From contig SCFE01000044.1 of assembly GCA_004352715.1 (NCBI GenBank), positions 254,101 to 318,100 on the forward strand: a DNA stretch of 64,000 bases, given 5' to 3'. Position numbers and translations under genes: made by a program. This DNA comes from Hofstenia miamia. Taxonomy: Eukaryota > Xenacoelomorpha > Acoela. Positions 1 to 10,235 of this stretch are shown piece by piece. How positions within the stretch are numbered: position 1 is the first letter of the stretch; each line of letters begins with the position of its first letter. The notes under the pieces are model-generated. The model had not been told where the DNA came from and searched no databases. It saw only the letters and a list, made by a program, of their open reading frames with translations.

Positions 1-1014
1 AGGTTTTATAAGTGCATGTACGTGTTGAAATACGAACGAGAGATTTATTATTTCCTTATACATAACCGTATACATAACTTAATGAACCACAATTCGGACT
101 GGGTAATCAAAAGACCCCCAGAAGCAACGTGTCGCCCCGTGCTGGTGAAAGCACTCCCGAATTGTCGCTGATCTTAAGCAATAAGTTTCATTTAAGATAA
201 TAAATAAATAAGAAATACAATGGTAAAGACGGCAGTTAAGAGTAGACAAAGTCTATTGAACTATCACTACAGGTTTCTCAGTTTTTATACAAAAGTGTCA
301 TCATTACCTGCCTTTGTTTACAACTTCAGATAGCAACGTAGTTTAACATGATCAATTCTAATTCCCTCGCAAAATTAAATTTGAGCAAATAAAAGCACCA
401 ATGAGGGGACATCAATTCAATAATAGCAAACTAAGATCGAAAATAATCGATAGCGTCATAGTGACGTAATAACACAAGAATACAATTTAAAAAGAATAAA
501 TTTGACTGAATCCCCGAGCAACTCTACAATAAGTTGCAGATTTTTGTAATAAATATCTGAGTCAATGTAGTGAAGTGCTCAATAAATTCAGCTTCCTTCT
601 ACTGTGTTTGGTCTTTACAATTATTTATCTATTAACCCCCTTTAGATTCTTTGATTAAAGATATGGTAATCATAACTGTTGTTTAAGATCTCGCAACAAT
701 TTGGGAGGAAACTGCACTGGGTCTAGGGCAACAAATAGATATTTAATGGTGACAGCACAAATTGTGGCTGCTTTAGGTTATGGTTACATGTAGGGAATAA
801 CATCTTTTACTCAATCTGTTCATACATACACTTAATAATTTCACCTTGCAAATATACTATGCTGTTGGCAAATGTGAATGCACAGCAATTATGTGCCTGT
901 TCTTTATTATTTATTTACATGAGATAAGATAAGAGAACTCTGAGATAAATTGCTATATTGAGCTAGAAATTAATACTTGAGACACACAATTAGCACCTTG
1001 GCAAGTAAGGATGG
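1..1014. other. No gene recognised
   Basis: AT-rich sequence without a long open frame or a recognisable repeat end. The segment near 100-180 is more GC-rich than its surroundings but gives no coding frame and no tRNA-like fold that I can see. Confidence 0.5.
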
Positions 1015-2134
1015 CTTCAAAGATTTGGCTTTGGCATGATGCCATGTGAATTGGTCACTGCTGGAGTGGTTTTTGGAATGGAATTTCTGTATTTGTTAGG
1101 AAAAATCAGTGAACCACCAATGTAACTTTTCTTTTGGAATGTGGGTCTCTCTCTGCTATGGTAGATTTTGCAACATTTGATCTAAACTCTTGAGTTACCC
1201 AGTACTGCTAGAGTAGCCAGAGCTCCCTGGTGATTCTACATTAACTGGTTATCTATTAGGTTTAATTTGTTAGCAATGGTGTCTAGCAAGGGATTGACAA
1301 TTGGTGAGGGAGGAAAGTTGGCCCTCAAAGGTGTAACATTATTCAATAAAGATGTGATAATTGGACTTGATTGATGTGGAGTGGGGCTGGGGGAATTATG
1401 TTCCCAATGTCTCATAGTTTTTTAAATAGGTGTTGTTTCATTTAAGACTACTGGAGTAGTTGTAATATCAAAACATATGGGTTTTAGTTTAGCCTTAGTA
1501 CACTGTTCTTGGTTTTGAAGCTGTTCATTCTTGGGCTCTTTTGAAATGAGTCTACCTGTTAGCTGCATGTTATGGTGGTTGTAGTCTTCAACTTGTTGTA
1601 AAAAGTGCTCATTGTGTTTGAGAACATTGTCAGCAGTTTTGGCTCTAAATTGAAGAAATTCATTCAGTTTCTCAAGCAATTTGTAGTCAGTTGTTAGACA
1701 GTGATTATGGTTTGCTATTTCTGTTAGTTTTTGTTGTATTTCATCCTTTTCAATTTTGATTGCTTGATAATTGACCAGGATTTTTGCTTTGACTTCCCTT
1801 AAGGATGTAATTTTGGTTAGCAATTTTCTGTTCTCCATGAGGAGCATATTGAAATGTCTGCAGTTTTCTATTTGAATTAAGTCAATTTTTTCCTTAAGAT
1901 TCTTAATTTCATTTTCAAATGAGTGTATCTTGTATATCAACTGTCATATGGTGATGGCAGAGTTTTTGGTTGAGCTATTTTGCTTTTTATTACTTTGTGT
2001 ATTTGGAATTTTTCTAGTTGGTGGCTACTCAGTAGCCTGACTGGGTAACCACTTTGCAAAGCACTTTGATGGGTAGGCAGCAGGATTACTCTGTGCTTAA
2101 AATAATTGTTTTTAGTAATAACTTGTTTCTGCAA
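1015..2134 (-). pseudogene. Decayed coiled-coil protein ORF, probable retrocopy
   Basis: Reading on the minus strand, an open frame from 2134 (about 65 residues, ending SPYDS) overlaps a second frame opening at 1940 (172 residues) that is heptad-rich and polar (ENEIKNLKEKIDLIQIEN), a clear coiled coil. Past the stop at 1422-1424 the same frame reads on with sense-looking sequence (HWEHNSPSPTPHQSSP, then SYIGGSLIFPNKYR) broken by only two further stops before about 1035. One frameshift plus isolated stops, with no intron signals needed, fits a processed pseudogene or a decayed single-exon gene. The frame change at 1940 could instead be a splice site, since a CAG acceptor-like triplet precedes it. 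Coiled coil followed by a basic SY..SL...K.R segment faintly recalls shugoshin, but the match is too weak for a name. Confidence 0.4.
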
Positions 2135-3585
2135 AAAGCTGAGTGAGACTAGGCACTTCTGACTTAGATCAGACTCTTGATTTCAGTCAATTGGGACTTG
2201 TCTTCAGGAAATCCTGTGGTGGTCACCATGCAGCATCAGCATGAGATCTAGTGTCTTCTGCAGCATGATTTGCTGATGTTGCAAGAATATAATCAAATTA
2301 CTCTAATGAACCTATCCCTAAGCATAAAATAAGTATTGGAGGTCAGACAGAGGAAGGGTGTGTTCACACTCATCTGACCCAATACAGAGGAACTCATAGA
2401 CAGAGTCTATTAGAAAGAGAGAGGCCCTAAGTTCTTGGGTGCATAGTATATCCTATGTGCAAGTTAAACCTAAGCTCAGTGCAATCTTAGCTTGTGCAAT
2501 TTAGGTGATAGCAAAAATAGTAGAACAAAACAAAGAGCATGTGTAAGCTCCCTAGTCCTATACCTGCTGAAGTGCTGATGGAATGAACCTGCAATGCTGT
2601 ACCCCCACAGGGTAACTGGGTCAGCACTTTGAGAAATAGTAAACATCAGATAACAAAGATTAACTAAACTATTGAACATTGTCTAACAACATTGAGATAT
2701 TTAAAGCATAAAGACTAGAATTAGTTAAACAAAAATTTAAGAGTTCATACTGTAATAATAAATAAACAACAAGCAGGTTCCCTGGCATGACATTTTTTAT
2801 GGTAATGAATCTAGAAAACAGAACTACACAAGAGAATTTGAGTATTTAAAATTGCACAGTTTGTCCAAATCAACATGACACTAAAGCAAGTGGTATTCAA
2901 AGTTATACAATAATAATTTTACAAATGAAAATTATACATTTCAAAATAATAAAGTATAAATAATGTTTGCTGCAGTGGAATGTTGCCACAATTTTGTTGA
3001 AAAAAAGAGTAGCAAATTTCAACTAAATAGTGTGAAGACTGAGTGTATTTTTTAAGTGCACACAACTCAGATTTGAAATCTGTAGGTCTTAGAGTATCAA
3101 AAAGTATTAGGATTTAGTTAATTATCAAAAATATATCATTTAATTTAGTTTAATGAATTGTAAACTCTGGAAAATTACATATTCTAAAGTCATGACAATT
3201 TTCAATTGAAAGTTGTGAAATAATGAGTGCATTTTTTGGGTGCACAGAATTTGGATTTGAAATGTACATTGGTCTTAGAGTATATAAAATAATAAGGTTT
3301 AGTTGAATATCAAATAATCTTGTGTGAGAATGAATTTTGGATTAGTAAATAATACCTTACATTGATAGAAAACACTGTTACACAAGGTGAAATTCATTAT
3401 TGTATCATACAATAGTACTAGCAGAATAGTAATCTACTGGAAACTATCATATCATACATTCAATACTTGTTTCAGTAAGAAAATGATGAAGAGCTTTCAC
3501 ATATTGTTAGTGAACATTTAACTAATTGATTGCATTAATATTAAATTACTTATACATGCTAAAAGTTGTGTGTATTTGCATACAC
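2135..3585. other. No gene recognised
   Basis: The only frame of any length (2476-2679, minus) has no recognisable motif. Its upstream part contains a segment resembling the QSGYPV region of the neighbouring pseudogene (QSADPVTLWGY), so it may be a fragment of the same decayed transcript. From 2700 to 3585 the sequence is AT-rich and non-coding. Confidence 0.4.
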
Positions 3586-3742
3586 AATGGGGGATTTTCA
3601 GTAAAATTTAAATTTAAATATTTTTAGCTAAAAATGTTCAATTTAGTTTAAATTCTTTAAAAATGAAACGACCATTAAAAAATATTTGCTAATTTTTAGC
3701 AAAAAATATTTAAATTTAAATTTTACTGAAAATCCCCCATTT
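3586..3742. mobile_element. Palindromic MITE
   Basis: The outer ~50 bp at each end are inverted copies: AATGGGGGATTTTCAGT at 3586 pairs with ACTGAAAATCCCCCATT ending at 3742, and pairing continues through AAATTTAAATTTAAATA to a short loop. The 157-bp unit can fold almost completely on itself. No transposase is present. This is the form of a non-autonomous DNA transposon; the superfamily is not clear because no convincing target duplication is visible. Confidence 0.7.
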
Positions 3743-3910
3743 ACAGATACCGCAAATTCCTTTTGACATAATGATAAGCGTATTATTTTTTTGGATTGGC
3801 AATTAAATACAAATTTTTATAATTTGAAATGAATTTCTCTAATCGAGAAACTAATCTATTAATTGTATTCTATTAGTAAATAGAATTTTTTAATATTTTT
3901 AGCTTTTTTG

Positions 3911-4193
3911 TGGGTTAGGGGGCGTTATTTTACTTTAGGGGGCCCAATTTGAGTGACCTTAACCCTAACCCTACTCCCCAACCAATGGCGTTATATTACA
4001 TTTGAGGGCGCAAATTGAGTTACCCTAAACCTTAACCTTCTCCCCAACCAATTGCAATTATATTGCATTTCATCTTGTTGATTAATTTTTGCAAAATTTT
4101 TACGTTTTGGGGTAGGGATTGGGGTTAGGGTTAAAGTTTTATAACCATTTTATGACGTCACTCAAACTGGGTCCCCTAAAGACAATTAACGCC
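3911..4193. mobile_element. MITE with inverted ends and internal 66-bp repeats
   Basis: GGCGTTATTTTACTTTAGGG at 3921 pairs with the complement of the right end near 4155-4193 (CCCCTAAAGACAATTAACGCC). Inside, the left arm is repeated in tandem: units begin at 3921 and 3987, a 66-bp period, with a third degenerate unit from about 4053. The AACCCTAACCCTA tracts belong to this unit and are not telomeric arrays. The ORF crossing its right end (4119-4433) has no protein signature and is left out. Confidence 0.6.
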
Positions 4194-4730
4194 AAGGGCC
4201 GAAGTATCTCAAAGAATATAGATGAAAATACATTGATATATGCGGTTAAGCTGATTCAACTGCTGCAGAAATGGATTAAAGGTTATAGTAAATTTCACCG
4301 AAAAGTTACAAAGAAAATATTCATAGACTGTAAACCCCGGCCCTTTATCACAGCTAAATTTTCAATTACGGTTTATCGTTTGTTAATAAATCTTTTTCTT
4401 TGCTGCTGGAAATCATTATTTTCATTGATGTAGTAATTTAATTGTTTAGTCAAATGCTTAATTGTTTAGTTGGATAATGTTTTTGATTTAGTGAATTAAT
4501 CACCAGATTTTTTGAAAACGAATGCTTTTGTTAATAAAGTTTTCTGTAGATTAAATTCAATTTATCTACTTTGTCAGTATTAAAGATGAATTGATCTTTT
4601 GGGCAGATCAACTAAAATACTCGAATATTTTGCAAGGGAACAAGGGATGTCCACTGTTTGAAAGGACGTTCTGTAAAAGTCGTTTTCTTTTATCCAATCG
4701 GAAATTGGTTTGAAAACGAAGATAATCCCC
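4194..4730. other. No gene recognised
   Basis: AT-rich sequence between the MITE and the first LINE fragment. The open frame ending at 4433 has no motif. Confidence 0.4.
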
Positions 4731-4734
4731 AGTT

Positions 4735-5262
4735 TCACCGCTTTCCTCTGAACAGCATCGATTCCTTCAAGAGATGTAAGGGACCGCCATCACAGACACT
4801 TTGACCAGACCTAAGGGTGAAACCAAAGTGTGATGTGGTAAAGTACTGAGTGAGCCTTTTTACACATTTTTTAAATATGCCTTTCAAATGAAAGCTTAGA
4901 ATCAAATGTAAAACCAAGTACCGTAACTTCTTCGACAATATCCAAAACAGGGCTAATGTTATACATATTTTTACGAAAAATCAATTGCAATTCCTTCTAT
5001 TTGATTAATCGTCAAATTCTTCTGATAGAAAGAGTGTATTAAATTTGTTAACTCTTCTTCAGCGAAGTCAGCCATGTGTCTACCAGCTATGCACTGAGAA
5101 TTGTCGTCAACAAAAACTGTTAAAGTAGTTGTGTCATTATTGATAACATTAATATCATTCGTAACTGTGTTGTAGAGAAAAGGCCCGCCAACAATTCCTT
5201 GTCGAATACTCAAGTTGGTAACCATCACACTTGGAAATTTCGTTTCTTGAATTTTGTTTGTT
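4735..5262 (-). pseudogene. LINE reverse transcriptase fragment (palm and thumb), decayed
   Basis: Minus-strand frame with a degenerate RT palm: NLSIRQGIVGGPFLYN stands where LINEs have GxPQGxxxGPLLFxxYIND, and FVDDNSQC replaces the catalytic F/YADDT box. After one or more breaks the frame at 4938-4735 continues with the post-palm region (KRLTQYFTTSHFGFTLRSG). The coding similarity stops near 5260, where the oppositely oriented PHD-finger ORF begins. It is a dead 3' piece of a non-LTR retrotransposon. It may be the downstream half of the same minus-strand element that supplies the endonuclease fragment at 5650-5948. Confidence 0.7.
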
Positions 5263-5283
5263 ATACAGTTTATTAGATTTAGA

Positions 5284-5645
5284 ATGGCAAATTCCTCCAA
5301 AACGAAACGTGAAACTTCTTCTGGTGTCCATCTCTGTTTAAAATGCAATCGTGGCAATGATCATGACATGAGCTGGATTCAATGCGACACCTGTGACGTG
5401 TGGTATCAAAACAGATGTACTGGGCTACAACATGATATTATTTCTCATTTATATAAGGCTAAGTACTTGCTTTTTCTTGTGAAGTTTGTCATTCCTCGAA
5501 AAGTTATTGATGTGCTTAATATCCCCCAAAAGCCGAAAACTAATGTTTCTGAGGATACGACTTGTTCTGTTCAAGTTCAGGCCATCCCTGAGTCTGGTAA
5601 AACGTATTCGGAGCGCACCAAAAACGACTCACAAGAGCTAGGCGG
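5284..5645 (+). pseudogene. LINE ORF1, N-terminal part with PHD finger
   Basis: MANSSKTKRETSSGVHLC opens a frame with a PHD zinc finger: HLCLKC, then SWIQCDTCDVWYQNRC, giving the C..C / W.QC..C..W...C pattern of PHD domains, which bind histone tails or other peptides. PHD fingers are typical of ORF1 proteins of CR1-like LINEs. The start at 5284 is preferred over the upstream ATG at 5254 because the sequence before 5284 belongs to the minus-strand RT fragment. The frame loses its character near 5645, where the minus-strand endonuclease fragment begins, so this ORF1 is split. Confidence 0.75.
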
Positions 5646-5649
5646 TATC

Positions 5650-5948
5650 ATCAGTTATCTTGGGCATAATGCATCTCACGAAAATTTGCCGTATAGCCGG
5701 TGAGGAGCCCTCCATGTTGTTTAGCTTCTCTATCCGCACGCCCCACAACAGAAAATTTTGTGAACGGAAAAACTTTAGATGACAAAAAACTGGAATCGAA
5801 CCATGTCTCAACAAGAAAAATAGGACATGAGTTGCAGTGATAAACAAAATTAACAAGATCCAGACGTTTGTTAAGACTAGTAAGCGATTGACAGTTAAGC
5901 AGTAAATGAGTGGTGCAAGCGGTCTAAAGAAAGACGCCATCATTTTGT
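5650..5948 (-). pseudogene. LINE AP-endonuclease N-terminal fragment
   Basis: Minus-strand reading gives LNCQSLTSLNKRLDLVNFVY, then IFLVETWFDSSFLSSKVFP and GRADREAKQHGGLL, ending at a stop near 5654. This is the start of a LINE endonuclease: the N of the first strand, the ETW catalytic glutamate box, and the R..R..GG segment that follows. Only the first ~100 residues are present. It lies inside the plus-strand ORF1 of the neighbouring LINE and is from a different family, because the wording differs from the plus-strand endonuclease at 6590 (ITETWLD). Confidence 0.75.
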
Positions 5949-5954
5949 TGTTGT

Positions 5955-6589
5955 GCCAAGCTGTCTCTTCTCTCGCTACCTCAACTCCGTCTTCCAATGA
6001 TGGCCCTGTTGTCATATAATCCTTGTCTGAATCCCTCACAAAACTTTCCTCCGATGTTTCCTTGCTACAATCACAAATGTTCTCCTACAGTGCTGCTGCC
6101 TCACATTCAGTCTCATCTCTCCCCAATCATCCCTCTCCAAGTTTCACACCCACGCTTGCTCCTCCTGCTCTTCCGCATCCTCCTAAGCAGTCTATCCCTT
6201 CATCTACTAACAGTAATCGTCCTCGTCCAGTTTTTGGTTCTAGTGCTTCCTGCTGTCTCCCTGCTGTTCCAGTTAGTTCACTCCCGCCGCCTCCGCGCAA
6301 AGCTCATATCTATATTGGCCGCTTTGCTGTCTCTGTGTCCACCTCAGATGTTGCTGACCACCTTCGTTCCTCCTCTCTACAATTTGATGATGTCATTTCC
6401 ATTCCTCCACGTCCTGACTCTCCATTTGTATCCTTCCATGTTGTCTGCGATCAAGAGTCTCATCTTGCACTCATGAATCCTGATGTGTGGTCTGAAGGCG
6501 TCTTGATTCGTTATTACCGCCTTTCTGACGATGAGCGCAAATCTTTTGGCCTTTGTCCCTGCCTCCGTAATGCGCCTCGCCATGACTGA
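5955..6589 (+). pseudogene. LINE ORF1, C-terminal part
   Basis: After the minus-strand insert the ORF1 frame resumes. From 6023 it reads SESLTKLSSDVSLLQSQM, a short coiled coil, then a long Pro/Ser linker (about 6100-6290). It ends with a compact domain, AHIYIGRFAVSVSTSDVADH to SEGVLIRYYR, which corresponds to the RNA-binding, RRM-like ORF1 C-terminus of CR1-like LINEs. It stops at TGA 6587-6589, and ORF2 follows in the same frame. An upstream stop at 6017-6019 separates this part from 5955-6016, so at least one lesion is present. Confidence 0.75.
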
Positions 6590-9436
6590 CTATCTCACTC
6601 TGATCTTCCTCCTCCCTGTAACTCTGGCTTTTCCGTATTGCTTGCCAATGCCCACAGTCTTGTCTCTTTGGACCGTCGTCTCAGTTTTTACAATTTCTTC
6701 TTGCAGTCTCCTGTTGACTTTATTTTCATCACTGAAACCTGGCTTGATGCTGCCATTGCTGACAGTGTTCGATCCAGTGGTCGCCATTGAGGTGTTCTCA
6801 TTGCCTCACGTCTTCCTAGCCTTGACATCCGTCCCATCTCATTCGATTTTTTGTCCTTTGATTTCTGTTGTGGCTGTGCTGTTGTTCTTGGTGACCACAT
6901 TGTTTCTCTGCTCTGTGTTTACAACCCTCCTTTGAAAAGTGCCTTTCGCATTCCCATTGCTGATTTATCATCTATGTTCGAGTCTTTTCATCACCAGTTT
7001 ATCTTCCTCTCTCGTCACCTTGGCTTTTCCATTCGTCCTCATTTTCTTGTTTGTGGTGACTTCAATCTTCCTAATGTCTGCTGGAATGCGTTCGACTCTA
7101 CTGACACTTATGAGTCTGCAGTTTTAGAAGTTTTTGCCTGCTATTCTCTTGAACAACTTGTATTTTCTCCTACTTCCAGCTCCTCTCTGCTTGATTTGGT
7201 TCTGTGCTCTCACCCCGATTACATATTTGACATATCTGTAATCCCTGTTCCTGCTAAGCTGTCAGATCACTCATTCGTCAGCTTCAATCTGTTTGTCAAC
7301 TCTACTTCTCCATCTGCTAATCCGGCTGTTCCACAATATGCTCGATTTAACAGTGACTTTCTGTCACTTAATGCTGCTCTCTCATCTTCGCTGCCCGTTT
7401 TTAGTGATTCCTTCTCAGTTGACGATTGGTTCACTTTCTTTCATCAAGTTATTTCTTCTTATGTTCCTCGTCGGCGGAAAAAGCGTGCTTCTCTTCCTTT
7501 CTATTTTTCGTCCCTTACTGTGCACTCCTTGAATAAATTGGAGTCTTACAAACGCCATTCTGGTACTACTGCTACTCCGAAGCTTGCTTCTCTCACAGAA
7601 GATGTTCTCAATTTTATGGAACTTGACAAAGTCTCTTTTCTGTCCAGCTTCTCGTCCGGTTCTCTCCAAGACTCTTATTCCTTCCTGCGTTCTCTTCATT
7701 CCAAGCCCGAGCTCCCCAATTTGAGATGGAACCTTCGTTCTGCTCACTCTGACCTGGAGAAGGCTGATCTGTTCAACGCGTATTTTGCCTCTAACTTCTC
7801 TGTACCTGTCTCCATGTGCCCTGGTCCGCCTGCTGCCTCCCCGCTAATCCGACTTTGTGATATGGTCTTCAGCGCCCATGATATCTCTCTCATGCTTAAA
7901 TCTTGCAAGTTGTCTGGTCCTTGTTATCCTGACGGTGTTCCTTCCTTTGTAATTCATGAAACCTCCTCCACGCTTTCTATCCATTTAAAGCATCTTTACT
8001 CCTTCATTTGCTCCACTAAGCGCTATCCCGCCTGTTGGAAGACATCTTGGATTTCTCCGCTGTTAAAATCTAATCAGCTTCCCTCCTCGCAGGTCACGTC
8101 CTACCGCCCAATAGCTATTCTATCTCGACTGTCTATCATCTTTGAACGCCTTGTTTTTCGTTATGTATTCCCAAAAATTCGTCACCTCATCTCTTCCTCT
8201 CAGCATGGCAACCTTCCTGGTCGCTCTACGATTACTAACCTGCTCACTCTGATCGAAAACTGCTACTTTCACTCTGATAGTAATGATCCTGGTTGTATTA
8301 TCTTTCTTGACATCTCAAAAGCGTTTGATCGTCTCCCTCATTCCATTCTGCTTGACAAGTTACGTTTATTTGGTTTTGATGTGGATTTCATCGAACTGTT
8401 CCAGTCCTACCTGACTAATCGCCACCAGTGTGTCAAAATCAACTCGTCTATCTCTTCTCCTGTCCCCGTTACTAGTGGTGCCCCTCAAGGCTCAGTGTTT
8501 GCTGTTCTTTTCTTCCTCGTTGCCATTAACGACCTCCCTCATTCTGTTCTCAACTCGTCTTGCCTGTTGTATGTCGATGACACTGCGATTTTTGATTTTG
8601 GTTGGTCTTTTGCGTCGAACATTTTTTCTGATCTTGAGCACTTGTCTACTTGGTCCTCTGTCAACCATCTCGATTTTAGCACTACCAAGACATGTGGTAT
8701 TTCCTTTTCTGTGGCTCCCCCTTCTGATTTGCCTCTACCTGTGAACTTTGCGCCTCATCACACTCATCTTGGAGTTCAACTTGCTGCAAACTTAAATTGG
8801 ACTGGACATGTGTCTTTGCGTCTCCGCAAAGCTAATTCCTCGCTATTTGCCCTTTTCCGTAATGTTCCTTTTAATACCTCGTCCGCTGTGAAACTCTCTT
8901 TGTTCAAGTCCATTCCTCGCGCCATTCTTCTCTACGCGTCTCCTTGTTGGTGGCCTTCTCGTGCTTTGTTCCACTCCATGGAACGTTTCCAGAAACGCGC
9001 TTTCAAATGGATTTCCTCTTTGGACTATAAAGACGCTCTGCTGAAATTCTCCACTCTCCCGCTGTCACTCTACTTCCATGCCTGTGATCTCCTTCTGTTC
9101 AATCGACTACTGACTCGCAAATTGGATCTTGATCCTTTTGATTTCATTAAGTTCTCTAATTCCTGCTGCACTCGCTCTGATGATGTTGTCACCTTCTCCA
9201 TTCGTCGTACAAAGAAACATCGCACCCTTCACTCGTTTTTCAATCGTGCTTGTACTGCTGCTAATTACATCTTGACTCGCAACCCTCCAACAGCGATTGA
9301 TTTCTTTTCCCCACCACCGAGCTTCAAGAAATCTTTGATGGCTTTCCTCTTTGCTGAGCCCTTCTCCAACTTTGCCTACTCTTCCATTTGCTCATATTTC
9401 ATCTCCTGTTACTGTCCTCGCTGCCGTAAAACTTGA
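6590..9436 (+). pseudogene. LINE ORF2: endonuclease and reverse transcriptase, one internal stop
   Basis: The frame is open from 6590 to 9436 except for TGA at 6788-6790. Domain order is normal. The AP endonuclease has LLANAHSL near 6640, ITETWLD near 6728, CGDFNLPNV near 7050 and SDHSF near 7261. A linker follows, then the RT: SYRPIAILSRL near 8100, FLDISKAFDRL near 8304, GAPQGSVFAVLFF near 8477 and the catalytic YVDDT at about 8569-8583. The thumb and C-terminal region run to 9436. The enzyme nicks target DNA and copies the element RNA at the nick (target-primed reverse transcription). The uninterrupted 861-residue stretch after 6788 indicates recent activity. The stop sits at SGRH*GVLIAS, where related elements have an R..GGGV loop, so it is probably a small deletion with a base change. 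Confidence 0.9.
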
Positions 9437-9482
9437 CTTGTTTTTATTTTTTTGTTGTGTTTGCCTTTAGCGGCTAAATAAA

Positions 9483-9489
9483 GTCATTA

Positions 9490-9549
<60 letters not shown>

Positions 9550-9552
9550 TGA
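9483..9552 (+). repeat. (ATT)n LINE tail / microsatellite
   Basis: About 20 ATT units directly follow the LINE 3' UTR and its AATAAA. This is the element's own simple-repeat 3' end. The next LINE fragment begins shortly after it. Confidence 0.85.
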
Positions 9553-9689
9553 TTCTAATGTGGAAAATTGTGAATAACAAAGTCGATCTGGACATTGCTT
9601 CTTCCTTTGCTTTTTTACATCAGTAGTTATGCAGATTCTTTCGATTGTCCTCTGTTTCAGCTTCCAAGGACTACCAAGTTAAGCACAAA

Positions 9690-10235
9690 CAACTCGTTCT
9701 TTATTAGTATAAGTTCAGGCATGACAAGCTGAGACGAATGCCGCACTGGATCTTGAGCAGGCAGCATGGGTTAGAAGCAGGAGACAAGTGGTATGAACAC
9801 AAGCCACATGGCGTCATAGAAAATGAGAAGGTTAAGATACTGTGGGACTTCAACATCCAGACGGACAAGGTAATAGAATCACGGAGACCAGACATAGTAG
9901 TGGTAGACAACGAGAAAAGATTGGGAACAGCAATAGACATATCAGTTCTTAAGGACAGGAATGTAGAAAGCAAGGAGAAAGAGAAGATAGACGAGTACAG
10001 GGAGTTGACAGAGGAAATAGAAAGGCTGTGGAGGTTAAAGAATGTTGAAGTAGTCCGGGTAAATGTAGGAACAGTGAGTAAGAAGCATAAGTGATACTTG
10101 GAGGAGTTGGGAGTACCAAAGTGGGGAGGAGCAGTAGCACAGAAGGCAGCATTGTTAGGAACAGCTAGAATCCTGAGGAAAGCTCTCAGACTCTCTGGGA
10201 ACTTGTGAGTTCCACGAGCTGAGAGGAATACCAGC
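9690..10235 (+). pseudogene. 3' end of a restriction-like-endonuclease LINE (R2/R4 group)
   Basis: The frame from 9738 reads HWILSRQHGLEAGDKWYEHK, then KILWDFNIQTDKVIESRRPD and IVVVDNEKR, and AIDISV. The RRPD...D spacing is the PD-(D/E)XK active site of the endonuclease at the C-terminus of R2/R4/NeSL/Hero-type elements. After a single TAA at 10092-10094 the same frame continues YLEELGV and AQKAALLGTARILRKALRL, the usual terminus. Only the last ~160 residues and the 3' UTR are present, so this is a 5'-truncated copy with one stop. Its 3' end runs into (ATA)n. The family call is firm; R4/Dong in particular is inferred from the TAA-repeat context. Confidence 0.85.

Larger units (their letters stand above)
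5284..9552 (+). mobile_element. Nearly full-length CR1/L2-like LINE with ATT tail
   Basis: The element runs from an ORF1 with a PHD finger (5284) through ORF2 (6590-9436) to a short 3' UTR with AATAAA at 9477 and an (ATT)n tail at about 9490-9550. It is interrupted by a minus-strand LINE piece at about 5645-5950. Its sense strand is rich in C and T and clearly less AT-rich than the neighbourhood. PHD-type ORF1, AP endonuclease, RT and a simple-repeat tail are features of the CR1/L2/Daphne-like groups; clade assignment needs a tree. A second, internally deleted copy of the same family lies at 18118-18680. Confidence 0.85.

Noticed and set aside
3958-3972. AACCCTAACCCTA resembling telomeric (TTAGGG)n
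   Set aside because: Only two units, and they belong to the 66-bp repeat of a MITE.
4119-4433. 104-codon plus-strand ORF
   Set aside because: It starts inside a MITE arm and has no recognisable motif.
6377-6935. Several 65-160-codon ORFs on both strands over the LINE
   Set aside because: Shadow frames of LINE ORF1/ORF2, open only because of the C/T-biased sense strand.
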